IMG/VR virus record: IMGVR_UViG_3300045051_001526
Location: 1 to 38,044 of that record
Origin: a virus
Strand: one strand, 5' to 3'
Length of the DNA stretch: 38,044 nt
Shown: positions 30,257 to 37,267 of the stretch, piece after piece
Position numbering within the stretch: position 1 is the stretch's first letter
Layout: each line of letters starts with the position of its first letter
Notes under the pieces: generated by a model
What the model saw: only the letters and a program-made list of their open reading frames with translations
What the model was told of the DNA's origin: nothing
Databases searched by the model: none
Made by a program: the position numbers and the translations under genes

Positions 30257-31765
30257 ATGGCTTACGATTACGAAGCAGCTTTAAAGGCCGGAGCATCCGA
30301 AGATGATGTTTTGAATTATCTTACTCAAACCAGACATTACGATGTTCAAGGAGCATTAAAGGCCGGAGCAAACAAACAGCAGGTTATCCAATATCTTTCA
30401 ACCACCAATCCTCCAGACTATCAACCAGAAAAGAAAGGATTGGTAAGAAATATTGCAGAAGCAGCCGCCAAACCGTTTGCTAAATTTGGTGTTGCTGCAT
30501 ATAACGTTGGAAAGTCAACTTATGATTTGGTTTCTGGTCAAGGAGCCCAGAAAGCTAATCAAGATTTAAGTGCTTCTCGCAATTTACCTTTCCTTGGAAA
30601 AACAGATCCGAGTTTAAATGGTAATGAAACATTAGGGCAGGGAGTAAAAAAGATTGTTGGAAATGGTTTAGAAATTGGATCATATTTTGTTGGCGGTGAA
30701 GGGCTAGGACAAGTAGGAAAAGCCACTCTTAAAGGTTTAATTGCTCGTGGAGCTATTCAGGGTGCTAAATATGGCGCATTGGCTGGTGGATTATCTGGTG
30801 TTGGTTCTGAATTACAAAATGATAACGCTTCGGTTAAAAGCGTTTTAGAAGGTGGAGCATTCGGAACATTGACTGGTGGATTAACTGGTGGAGTTCTTGG
30901 TGGTGCTTCTGCTGCAGCTGGAAAGATAGTCAGAAATGGTGTCGATGCGGTTGTAAATAAGGAAGCAAATAAATTGGCTAAGGTTAGCCGAGAAGCCTAT
31001 GATGTAGTTTCACCAGAACTTAGTAAATCAGAAAAAATTACAGCTTTAAATTCTGGAAGAGGAACAAAATCACCAAGTGGAGAAATTATAATTAAACCCT
31101 CACAAAGAGATTTGCAAGTAGCAAAAGTTTCTGAGGGATTAGTTAGTAAAAGCAAAACATCCGTCGAGAACATTGCTTCACTACATTCTGAAATAGAAAA
31201 AGAAGCTAACGCAACAGTAGCCGGGCTTAAAAAATCAGACGCAATTTTTAACAATAGCCAGTTGTCAACTCATTTAGATTCGGTTGAAAGACCGCCGCTT
31301 TTGGCTTCTGATGAACGTTTAAATAGTGCATATGATCTAGCACGTAAAAAATTTTTAGAGTTTGTTAATAAACAACCAAAGAAACTTTCTGGTCTTTTAC
31401 AAGCTAGAAAAGATTTTGATCAGTGGGCGCAGAAGGCTTTTCCGCACATCTTTGATGATCCTTCTCAAGCACCGCTGCAACAAGCATTGAGAGATATGAG
31501 AAGTGCCGCTAATGATTTTATCTCCAATAAATTACCAGATGGAAGTCCTTTTAAAGCGAGTCTAAAAAAACAAAATCTACTTTATGAAGCAGTAGATAAT
31601 ATTGCTAACAAGTCTTATAAGGATGTTGGAACTAATAAGGTTTTTAGGGCTGTAAAAACATTCGAGAAAAAACATCCAGTGGTCAGTGGTGTTATTAAAT
31701 ATGGAATTCCTACAACGGGTGTGGTAGGAGCAGGGGCCGCCGCATTTAAAAAATTATCAGAATAG
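30257..31765 (+). CDS. Internal virion/ejection-type protein
   Basis: A 502-aa protein. The N-terminus has two copies of an Ala-Gly-Ala/Asn repeat (YEAALKAGASEDDVLNYL and VQGALKAGANKQQVIQYL, residues 4-49), a motif known from phage ejection proteins. Residues ~145-235 are Gly/Ala-rich with membrane-active character (GALAGGLSGVG, LTGGLTGGVLGGASAAAGKI). The rest is helical and charged, closing with a second Gly/Ala stretch (TTGVVGAGAAAF). It probably forms part of a pore or core for DNA passage. It is the last gene of the late block. Confidence 0.65.
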   Translation: MAYDYEAALKAGASEDDVLNYLTQTRHYDVQGALKAGANKQQVIQYLSTTNPPDYQPEKKGLVRNIAEAAAKPFAKFGVAAYNVGKSTYDLVSGQGAQKANQDLSASRNLPFLGKTDPSLNGNETLGQGVKKIVGNGLEIGSYFVGGEGLGQVGKATLKGLIARGAIQGAKYGALAGGLSGVGSELQNDNASVKSVLEGGAFGTLTGGLTGGVLGGASAAAGKIVRNGVDAVVNKEANKLAKVSREAYDVVSPELSKSEKITALNSGRGTKSPSGEIIIKPSQRDLQVAKVSEGLVSKSKTSVENIASLHSEIEKEANATVAGLKKSDAIFNNSQLSTHLDSVERPPLLASDERLNSAYDLARKKFLEFVNKQPKKLSGLLQARKDFDQWAQKAFPHIFDDPSQAPLQQALRDMRSAANDFISNKLPDGSPFKASLKKQNLLYEAVDNIANKSYKDVGTNKVFRAVKTFEKKHPVVSGVIKYGIPTTGVVGAGAAAFKKLSE

Positions 31766-31846
31766 TTATTCATCTTTTGATGAATAGCTAATACCCCAGA
31801 ATATTCCTGAAATAAACAATCCTATGCCTAAAATTATCCAAAACAT
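31766..31846 (-). CDS. Membrane micropeptide, 26 aa
   Basis: On the minus strand, ATG at 31846-31844 and TAA at 31768-31766. The product reads MFWIILGIGLFISGIFWGIS then YSSKDE: one hydrophobic span plus a short charged tail. It lies 12 bases behind the secreted wall-binding gene on the same strand, with TAAAGAG just upstream as a possible ribosome site and T before ATG. Its end overlaps an 8-bp hairpin (31767-31786). Too short to be certain. Confidence 0.45.
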   Translation of the reverse strand: MFWIILGIGLFISGIFWGISYSSKDE

Positions 31847-31858
31847 AGCTCTTTAATA

Positions 31859-32749
31859 TTACCAATTTGGGAATTGAAGATCAATTCTTTTACCATCAAA
31901 TTCATAATTAATAAGCGGCTTCATTGCTAATTTGTCTGTTGAGCTAACGTAGAATCTTACCGAATCCTTGGGTTGAACCACATAGTCCAAACCGTAAGCA
32001 ACATTAGAATAACCATTGGTTCTGATCACCGTAAAATCTTGTTTCACTCTATTTGCAAAAATATCAGTTGAACTGGTTGCTTGGTTAGATGCGTAAAATA
32101 AATATTTGATTGTTAGAAGTTTTACATCAGATAAATTGTCACACACTATGTTTTCCGGACTTTCGGAATAGCAAAAAACTTGTGACTTGGGTTGGACCAC
32201 TGGTGCATCAACTATAACTGGCGTTGGTTCTGGTATTGCTTGAGCTGGTTGTGAAATAACTTGTTGCTGATTAATCTGCTGTTGAAGCAAAGAAGTCTGC
32301 TCCTGTTGTTTGTTCAGCTGTTCTTGTAAAAGTCTATTTTGTTCAGAAATCAACTTGGTTTGCTCATTCAGTTTATTCACTACATCGGAGGTTGTTGATG
32401 CAACTTCAATTGTGGTGGATACAAAATCGGGTTCAGTTTGTTGGTCGGCAAGCTCTTGATCTAAATCAGTATTGATACTGTTTCTAGTCAAAGCACCAAC
32501 AAAACCAGTCGCAGGAAGTCCTTTAGCCTTCTGATAAGACTTAACAGCTTTCAAAGTTAAAGAATAAAAATTACCGGTAACAGGTCCAGTATAGTAACCA
32601 CCATCAATTAGGAATTCTTGAAGTTTAGAGACATCAGATCCTTTAGCACCGAACTTTAAATTTTTCTGAAATTCAGCTGCAGAAACAGGAAGTGTCAAAC
32701 TTAGACTTAAGATGACGAGGGTTGAAATTGTTCCGAATTTTTTAAACAT
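31859..32749 (-). CDS. Secreted peptidoglycan-binding protein with coiled coil
   Basis: A 296-aa protein on the minus strand against the late operon. It has a signal peptide (MFKKFGTISTLVILSLSLTL, cleavage near VSA-A), then a PG_binding_1 domain (residues 31-92: GAKGSDVSKLQEFLIDGGYY, TGPVTGNFYSLT, YQKAKGLPATGFVG). A Gln/Leu-rich coiled coil follows (~125-180), then a Pro linker and a beta-rich C-terminal domain. The wall domain is in the style common in Parcubacteria. Own promoter and opposite strand suggest expression in the lysogen, changing the host surface. In-frame ATGs at 32758 and 32779 are possible starts. Confidence 0.75.
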   Translation of the reverse strand: MFKKFGTISTLVILSLSLTLPVSAAEFQKNLKFGAKGSDVSKLQEFLIDGGYYTGPVTGNFYSLTLKAVKSYQKAKGLPATGFVGALTRNSINTDLDQELADQQTEPDFVSTTIEVASTTSDVVNKLNEQTKLISEQNRLLQEQLNKQQEQTSLLQQQINQQQVISQPAQAIPEPTPVIVDAPVVQPKSQVFCYSESPENIVCDNLSDVKLLTIKYLFYASNQATSSTDIFANRVKQDFTVIRTNGYSNVAYGLDYVVQPKDSVRFYVSSTDKLAMKPLINYEFDGKRIDLQFPNW

Positions 32750-32850
32750 AGTAAACATAAAAGAATACAGCGTAACCATACACCTAAATCAAAAATAAAG
32801 CAATACATTTTATTCACAGTTTAAATAATTATGCTAAGCATAGCGAAAAT
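32750..32850. promoter_or_regulatory. Divergent control region with palindrome TATGCTAAGCATA
   Basis: This gap lies between two divergent genes and must hold promoters for both. A perfect 13-bp palindrome (32830-32842) overlaps the likely promoter of the + strand gene. The same half-site ATGCT/AGCAT forms the palindrome at 35991-36002 before the integrase. TTATTCACA (32811-32819) resembles a DnaA box. No -35/-10 pair is convincing by eye. Confidence 0.55.
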
Positions 32851-33111
32851 ATGGCAGAAATAAAATCATTTATATCGGATAAAACAAATATTTCAATTGG
32901 ATTACTACTCACCATTGGGGGATTTTTGGTGGTGCATATGATGGGCTTTGCAACCTACTCGCAAAAGACCGATCAGAATGAAAAAGACATAGCGGTTGTT
33001 CAAGCAAAAGTAGATCAACTGGAAAAAAATTTTAATACTCAAAATACCTCATTTGTTGAAAGAACTACTAGGATCGAAACGAAATTAGATCTTTTGTTAA
33101 ACAAAAAATAA
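32851..33111 (+). CDS. Membrane-anchored coiled-coil protein (lysis type)
   Basis: An 86-aa protein with one membrane span (residues ~15-35, SIGLLLTIGGFLVVHMMGF) and a coiled coil (40-85: NEKDIAVVQAKVDQLEKNFN ... ETKLDLLLNKK). The design, a short N-terminus, one span and a periplasmic coiled coil, fits spanin-like or holin-accessory proteins such as XhlA relatives. It opens the + strand lysis block. Family not proven. Confidence 0.6.
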   Translation: MAEIKSFISDKTNISIGLLLTIGGFLVVHMMGFATYSQKTDQNEKDIAVVQAKVDQLEKNFNTQNTSFVERTTRIETKLDLLLNKK

Positions 33112-33128
33112 ATTCAAAGGAGAAAACA

Positions 33129-33338
33129 ATGACCAGAATTCAGGCATTAAACGATTTGAAAACAGTGGTCAGTGAAGTCAAAAAGGGGAGGCGCTTTATC
33201 ACCCTCAATGGAGATTACGAAGTCTATCACGCCAAGAAGGTTTGCTTTGACCTCGGATGTTCCACAACGGAGGTGAACAATGCAATGCAAGAAGCAGTCG
33301 CAGAAGGCAATTGCCCGCAAGCAGAACCTCGCTCTTGA
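33129..33338 (+). CDS. Hypothetical protein, 69 aa (foreign-looking)
   Basis: A small mixed alpha/beta protein (ALNDLKTVVSEVKKGRRFIT, then EVYHAKKVCFDLGCSTTEVN). It has a textbook ribosome site, AAAGGAG at 33116-33122, six bases before ATG, with A (not T) before the ATG. Codons are richer in G and C than in nearby genes. Both features separate it from the rest of the window and suggest recent gain from another replicon. It overlaps the next gene by 59 bases. No family recognised. Confidence 0.55.
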   Translation: MTRIQALNDLKTVVSEVKKGRRFITLNGDYEVYHAKKVCFDLGCSTTEVNNAMQEAVAEGNCPQAEPRS

Positions 33339-33522
33339 AGCTTTGCGAGAAAGGGTCAGTTACCAGCTCCAGTGTGGGATGTGCTCTCTTGATTTGCTCG
33401 AGGGAGCAGTCAACAACTGTCTGAGCCTGGGCATTTCCATTCACCTCATCCAGAAGGAGCTCGAAGAAGAGGTGGAGGAGATGTTGCTCCGCAAGATGTG
33501 CCACCTTTCGGTGGTCAACTGA
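33280..33522 (+). CDS. Hypothetical helical protein, 80 aa (foreign-looking)
   Basis: A Cys-containing helical protein (LALEALRERVSYQLQCGMCS, LIQKELEEEVEEMLLRKMCH) with four cysteines that might bind metal. It has a very strong ribosome site, GGAGGTGA at 33269-33276, and A before ATG. Codon choice is GC-rich (many CTC, CTG, GAG), unlike neighbours. It partly overprints the preceding gene. It is followed by hairpin 33536-33557. Probably arrived together with the upstream gene. Confidence 0.55.
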   Translation: MQCKKQSQKAIARKQNLALEALRERVSYQLQCGMCSLDLLEGAVNNCLSLGISIHLIQKELEEEVEEMLLRKMCHLSVVN

Positions 33523-33535
33523 AAGCGGTGCAATC

Positions 33536-33557
33536 GGGGCCGATCGATTTCGGCCCC
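33536..33557 (+). other. GC-rich hairpin at the end of the foreign block
   Basis: GGGGCCG (33536-33542) pairs with CGGCCCC (33551-33557) around eight bases. It is followed by ATAATACTAAAAATT, not a T-run, so it is at best a weak terminator. The high GC content matches the block before it and marks its likely right edge. Confidence 0.5.
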
Positions 33558-33572
33558 ATAATACTAAAAATT

Positions 33573-34667
33573 ATGGAAATTCCAAATGCAGTAGTTCCAA
33601 GGAAAATTCAACCACAAGATGATGTTGCCGGATCGTCACGCATTGAAAGAAAAATAAGACGAACCGATGGTCAACACGATGGTTACGTTCCAACAGACAA
33701 TGAAATCCAAGTAACTCTTTATACCGAAACAAATTCTTGCACCAATCAAGGCACATCAAACTCGATAGATACTCAAGGCAATGAGATGCTGGATTTAAAC
33801 GAGATCCCAACTCCTGTTGTTTCAAAACTTCAAGAATTGAAATTCATTGTAAATGAAAAATGGAATACTTCTGAAAGATATAACGCTATCAAATCCGGAA
33901 CCAACGGTGGATTAGATCCAAACAGGCCAAAAGGAAACTATGCTTACAAGCCTTGGGACAGTGCCCGGAATGACGGAATGATTCCAGAGGCACTTTTACC
34001 ATCGGGCAGATATTTGAAACTTTCCGAATGGTTCACGCTAATTGAAACTGATGAAATCAAAGAGGCTGCACAATTCTTCAATGATAATTTTGTGATCCAA
34101 TACGAACAAGGAATTGGTACAGATTTGGCATCACTAAAATATCACTTGCAAGAAGCTCCAATTACAATCATCACCGGAGTTTGTCCGGGCTGGGGAGGTG
34201 ATGCAATTATTCCTTCTTGTCCAATTTCTAGTGGGCACGAGACTCTTTTATACGGATATAACGATCTCGAAAAATTCTATAAAGATTTTGATTCTTATAT
34301 CCCAACTCGCAAAAGGTTGGCTTATGATTATTTGATTGGCTATGCGATCAAAGGAGTAATGAAATTCAGAGACTCACTAAGCGTTTTGAAATACAACTTC
34401 ACAAAGCAAATGGGAGTGGAAAAAATAAACTCCGAGACAGTGAACGATCATAACGAAGTTCGTAATCTACAAATCGCCCTATTCTTAGAGGGTGTTCTTG
34501 ATGATTCGTCATGGCCTACCAGAGAACATGTTGCAAAATTTGGCGGCTACTTTGGAAGCAATACTGAAATGGCAGTAAAGAGATTCCAAGCAAAATATGG
34601 CATAAAGCAAACTGGATATGTCGGTCCATTAACTTTAGCTAAATTAAATTCTATCTATAACGTATGA
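33573..34667 (+). CDS. Endolysin-type protein: papain-like + wall-binding domain
   Basis: A 364-aa protein. Residues ~45-285 resemble a papain-fold peptidase: CTNQGTSNS (56-64) aligns with the Gln-Gly ... Cys loop, and GHETLLYGYND (221-231) with the catalytic His strand. The residue expected to be catalytic Cys appears to be Ser or Ile, so the enzyme may be inactive or I may have aligned it wrongly. Residues ~297-360 are a clear PG_binding_1 domain (LQIALFLEGVLD, GSNTEMAVKRFQAKYGI, GYVGPLTLAKLN). With membrane proteins on both sides it is probably the lysis or wall-processing protein. The ATG at 33573 follows the AATTATG pattern. Confidence 0.6.
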   Translation: MEIPNAVVPRKIQPQDDVAGSSRIERKIRRTDGQHDGYVPTDNEIQVTLYTETNSCTNQGTSNSIDTQGNEMLDLNEIPTPVVSKLQELKFIVNEKWNTSERYNAIKSGTNGGLDPNRPKGNYAYKPWDSARNDGMIPEALLPSGRYLKLSEWFTLIETDEIKEAAQFFNDNFVIQYEQGIGTDLASLKYHLQEAPITIITGVCPGWGGDAIIPSCPISSGHETLLYGYNDLEKFYKDFDSYIPTRKRLAYDYLIGYAIKGVMKFRDSLSVLKYNFTKQMGVEKINSETVNDHNEVRNLQIALFLEGVLDDSSWPTREHVAKFGGYFGSNTEMAVKRFQAKYGIKQTGYVGPLTLAKLNSIYNV

Positions 34668-34843
34668 AAATTTTAAGTTCAGCTTCAAAAATAGTTTTCC
34701 TATTAGTCACACTTACTGCTTGCACCGGATTTCTATTTTTCAACAAATTAGAAGCAAAAGATTTCATGGTATTAGCAAGTATGGCATTTTCGTTCTACTT
34801 TGCAGCCAAACCAACTGATGCAAGCGGTGAAATTACAAAATAA
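34664..34843 (+). CDS. Holin-like membrane protein, 59 aa
   Basis: ATG at 34664 overlaps the previous stop as ATGA; TAA is at 34841-34843. The product has two hydrophobic segments (IVFLLVTLTACTGFLFF and FMVLASMAFSFYFAA) split by a short charged turn (NKLEAKD), and a polar tail. Two spans and small size fit class II holins. Coupled translation with the wall-active gene supports a lysis role. The Ala-Cys in the first span also resembles a lipobox, a weaker alternative. Confidence 0.6.
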   Translation: MKILSSASKIVFLLVTLTACTGFLFFNKLEAKDFMVLASMAFSFYFAAKPTDASGEITK

Positions 34844-34850
34844 AGGAGAT

Positions 34851-35579
34851 ATGCAAAAAATATTGGTGTTCGATATAGAAACAACTCCGGCAAAAGTTTG
34901 GACATGGGGTTTATATGAGCAAAATGTCATTAAGGTAATCGAACAACCATTCATGCTTTGTTTCTCCTATCAATGGTTAGGAGATAAAACAAAAGTCGTG
35001 GCCTTGCCCGACTTTTCGCTTTATAAGAAAAACAAAAAAGATGATAGGGAAGTTGTTAAAGCTCTAAGAGATTTATTAGATCAAGCTGATGTAGTGCTTG
35101 GGCAGAACTCGGATAAGTTTGATATTAAATGGTTTAACACTCGATGCATCACGCATCACCTTCCTCCACCATCGCCATATAAAACAATCGACACTTTGAA
35201 AGTTTCTAGGAAGTATTTTAAATGGCTTTCTAACAAACTTGATTATGTTGGAGAACAACTAGGACATGGCAACAAAATGAAGCATGAAGGGTTTGGATTA
35301 TGGGAAAAGTGTATTGAGGGTGATTTAAAAGCCTGGAATCAAATGAAGCGGTACAACAAAAGAGATGTTGATTTGACTGCTGATGTATATCTTGAATATC
35401 TACCTTGGATCACTCAAACCACAGCCATTTGGAGTTCGAGAAAAGAATGTCCAGAATGTAAGAGTGTTCACACTCAAAGAAGGGGAGAATTAATTAATAA
35501 ACTCGGCAGATTCCAGCGGCATCAATGTATGGACTGCTCGAAATGGTTTACAGGAACTAAGATTATTGAGAAAGTATGA
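34851..35579 (+). CDS. 3'-5' exonuclease with C-terminal zinc ribbon
   Basis: A 242-aa protein. The exonuclease (RNase H-like, YprB/DnaQ group) motifs are LVFDIETTP (5-13, Exo I with Asp8 and Glu10), VVLGQNSDKFDIKWFNTR (Exo II region) and YNKRDVDLTADVY (Exo III). The last ~45 residues hold a zinc ribbon with CPEC and CMDC pairs. Unlike most genes here, it has a clear AAAGGAG ribosome site (34843-34849). It may proofread or process DNA or RNA ends. The combination with a zinc ribbon is of interest. It overlaps the next gene as ATGA. Confidence 0.75.
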   Translation: MQKILVFDIETTPAKVWTWGLYEQNVIKVIEQPFMLCFSYQWLGDKTKVVALPDFSLYKKNKKDDREVVKALRDLLDQADVVLGQNSDKFDIKWFNTRCITHHLPPPSPYKTIDTLKVSRKYFKWLSNKLDYVGEQLGHGNKMKHEGFGLWEKCIEGDLKAWNQMKRYNKRDVDLTADVYLEYLPWITQTTAIWSSRKECPECKSVHTQRRGELINKLGRFQRHQCMDCSKWFTGTKIIEKV

Positions 35580-35875
35580 ATCCAATTTTAGAATCATTAC
35601 AAAAAACATTTTCATCTTGCCTCGAGATTGCAAAAAAGAAAAATGCTGATTATGCAACAGGCGAAGATCCTTTTAAAAATTTAAGAAGCTCAGAAATTAT
35701 TGGTGTTGCTCCAGAAAAAGCTATCCTAGTTAGGATGATGGATAAGATGAGTCGCATCTCAAATTTATTGAATAAACCTCCAGCAGTTGTTGATGAATCG
35801 ATCCAAGATACTTTAATGGATCTGTGCAATTATTCGGCTCTGTTAATTGCATTGCTGGAAAGTAAAAAGGGTTGA
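35576..35875 (+). CDS. DUF1599-like nucleotide-modification-associated protein
   Basis: A 99-aa helical protein: KKKNADYATGEDPFKNLRSS, then VRMMDKMSRISNLL and DESIQDTLMDLCNYSALLIA. The order K-x-x-DY ... F-x-N ... R-x-x-DK ... DTL-x-DL-x-NY is that of the DUF1599 / 'nucleotide modification associated' family, related in plan to MazG-type pyrophosphatases. It is thought to act on modified or free nucleotides. Acidic metal-site residues are present. It is the last gene before a strong terminator. Confidence 0.7.
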   Translation: MNPILESLQKTFSSCLEIAKKKNADYATGEDPFKNLRSSEIIGVAPEKAILVRMMDKMSRISNLLNKPPAVVDESIQDTLMDLCNYSALLIALLESKKG

Positions 35876-35905
35876 CGGTTCCTAGTTTACAGTCAACTAG
35901 AAACT

Positions 35906-35946
35906 AAAAAATAGAGATCCCGGAGGGAGGGAGTCTCTATTTTTTT
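35906..35946. terminator. Strong bidirectional terminator
   Basis: A 12-bp stem (35906-35917 with 35934-35945) with six A before TAGAGA and seven T after its partner, so it can stop transcription from both sides. A smaller 6-bp inverted repeat (35882-35887/35895-35900) lies just before. It insulates the lytic genes from the integration control region. Confidence 0.88.
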
Positions 35947-35982
35947 CTATCCGTAACCTAGACAGCAATAGTATAGCACGAT

Positions 35983-36010
35983 TTGACACAATGCTTAAGC
36001 ATATGATAAT
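35983..36010 (+). promoter_or_regulatory. Sigma70-type promoter with operator palindrome
   Basis: TTGACA (35983-35988), 16-base spacer, GATAAT (36005-36010). The spacer contains the perfect 12-bp palindrome ATGCTTAAGCAT (35991-36002), an ideal repressor site. A related palindrome stands at 32830-32842. Reads toward the integrase. Confidence 0.7.
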
Positions 36011-36032
36011 GTCGGCAGTTCTCTTTGTGTTA

Positions 36033-36061
36033 CGGACAAAGGGCGTAAAACTTGGTATAAT
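36033..36061 (+). promoter_or_regulatory. Second promoter before the integrase
   Basis: CGGACA (36033-36038), 17-base spacer, consensus TATAAT (36056-36061). The -10 box forms part of the inverted repeat 36048-36064/36071-36098, so binding there would block it. Confidence 0.6.
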
Positions 36062-36150
36062 AATCAAGGCATTATTATAGTGCCCAGAAACCAAGTTTGA
36101 TAGACGCTCTAAGCCGTAACCTTAGAGACAGTTTATCAACTTGGTTTTTT
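36048..36150 (+). promoter_or_regulatory. Nested inverted repeats: switchable hairpins ending in T6
   Basis: AAACTTGG (36048-36055) and TATAATAAT (36056-36064) pair with ATTATTATA (36071-36079) and CCAAGTTT (36091-36098). The same CCAAGTT-TGATA can instead pair with TATCA-ACTTGG (36134-36144), enclosing CTCTAAG/CTTAGAG, and this second hairpin is followed by six T (36145-36150): an intrinsic terminator or attenuator about 85 bases after the second promoter. A further ACTTGGT lies at 36208. The copies may be integrase arm sites, an attachment region, or an attenuator of the integrase. Confidence 0.6.
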
Positions 36151-36179
36151 AGTGCTTGTAAACCATCTAATTTTTTTGT

Positions 36180-37046
36180 ATGCAAGTACAATCGTACATT
36201 GCGCCATACTTGGTTTACAGTAAGGCAAAAGGGAGGACAGACAAAACCATCCGGGAACATACCCGGCTATTTAAAAACGTCATCGTACCGGCGTTAGGGG
36301 ATCGGGAGTTGATGAGTTTAAAAAGAGTGGACGCCGCTCTGCTCGAGGCTCTCGGAAGAAATTTTGGAGAGCACGGAGCGCAAAGATCGGTTTGTTTATT
36401 TCGGAGATTAATGAATTTTGTTGAAGATAGCGGAGAGCCTTTACCGTTCGATTGGCGCAGCGTTAACTTGCCCCGGGTGCCGCTGGTGCCGGTCCACTCA
36501 CTCAGCGATGACGAAATGCAATTGGTAAGAAATAATATCGATGTTAGCAATATTGCTGGACTTCGTGAGAGGGCACTTATCGAGTTGCTTTACGATAGTG
36601 GTATGAGAATTGGCGAAGCTGTTAGCATCGACAAAAAAGATGTTGATTGGGTAAATTTAGAGATTGAAATTACTAATTGCAAAACTCATGAAAAGCAAAA
36701 AGTATATTTCACGGCTAATACGGCCGAGTGGATGAAGCGATATATCGAAGCACGAAAGGATGATCTGGAGTGCCTATTCGTATCCGGACGTGGCCGTTTA
36801 CTCGAAGTAACTTCACGAAATTATATTTGCCAATTGTCGCATAGGTTAAATGCTTTGGGCCTCAAGAAAAGACTTCATCATCATTTGTTTCGAAAAACAT
36901 ACACCACAAACCTGTTAACCAGGGGAGTGAACATCAAAGCGGTGCAAATTTTGGCTCGTCACAAGAGCGAAAGGACCACGCTGAGGCACTATGCTGCTGT
37001 TGGCGTAGATCAGGCTAAATACGAGTACAGAAGGGTAATGAAGTAA
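36180..37046 (+). CDS. int: Tyrosine recombinase / integrase
   Basis: A 288-aa enzyme. An N-terminal SAM-like DNA-binding domain (residues 5-90) is followed by the catalytic domain with all key residues: Arg143 in GMRIGEA, a Lys near 168-174, HLFRK (His235, Arg238), ARHKS (His261) and nucleophile Tyr271 in LRHYAAV. Size and layout fit XerC/D-like phage integrases. The codons are somewhat richer in G and C than those of the late genes. The upstream region has two promoters and repeated AACTTGG sites. It shows that the element can integrate, so the window is a temperate phage or prophage. Confidence 0.92.
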   Translation: MQVQSYIAPYLVYSKAKGRTDKTIREHTRLFKNVIVPALGDRELMSLKRVDAALLEALGRNFGEHGAQRSVCLFRRLMNFVEDSGEPLPFDWRSVNLPRVPLVPVHSLSDDEMQLVRNNIDVSNIAGLRERALIELLYDSGMRIGEAVSIDKKDVDWVNLEIEITNCKTHEKQKVYFTANTAEWMKRYIEARKDDLECLFVSGRGRLLEVTSRNYICQLSHRLNALGLKKRLHHHLFRKTYTTNLLTRGVNIKAVQILARHKSERTTLRHYAAVGVDQAKYEYRRVMK

Positions 37047-37047
37047 T

Positions 37048-37076
37048 TTGACAATAGTAAACATATGTTATATAGT
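37048..37076 (+). promoter_or_regulatory. Consensus promoter of the small HTH gene
   Basis: TTGACA (37048-37053), exactly 17 bases, TATAGT (37071-37076). The spacer holds AACATATGTT (37060-37069), a perfect palindrome, and the string TAGTAAACATA that recurs nearby, so autoregulation is likely. Confidence 0.82.
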
Positions 37077-37096
37077 ATGGATACTAATGTTTTATT

Positions 37097-37267
37097 ATGC
37101 CTAAAATTAGATCCGCAATTATTATCAAAATCAAGACCGATCTTGAAGAAGAAGTTCGTAAAACCTATAAAAAAGGAGGCGTAAGCATCCGGGAACTGTC
37201 GGAGAAGTATAATCGCTCACCAGCTTGGGTGTTCAAAGTTATCCACAGGAAGGGCTTTACAAAGTAA
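37097..37267 (+). CDS. Small HTH DNA-binding protein, 56 aa
   Basis: ATG at 37097 (ATTATG) to TAA at 37265-37267. The product ends with a clear helix-turn-helix: GVSIRELSEKYNRSPAWVFK, then VIHRKGFTK; the first half is a basic helix (IIIKIKTDLEEEVRKTYKKG). It has its own consensus promoter directly behind the integrase. It could be the repressor for the palindromic sites, an excisionase or a regulator of integration. A perfect DnaA-box sequence, TTATCCACA (37240-37248), lies inside the gene, possibly by chance. Confidence 0.68.
   Translation: MPKIRSAIIIKIKTDLEEEVRKTYKKGGVSIRELSEKYNRSPAWVFKVIHRKGFTK

Noticed and set aside
31767-31786. Intrinsic terminator between the convergent genes
   Set aside because: The 8-bp hairpin is good, but neither strand has a T-run directly after it.
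33205-33504. Minus-strand 99-aa open frame
   Set aside because: It is antisense to two genes with strong ribosome sites and has no start signal of its own.
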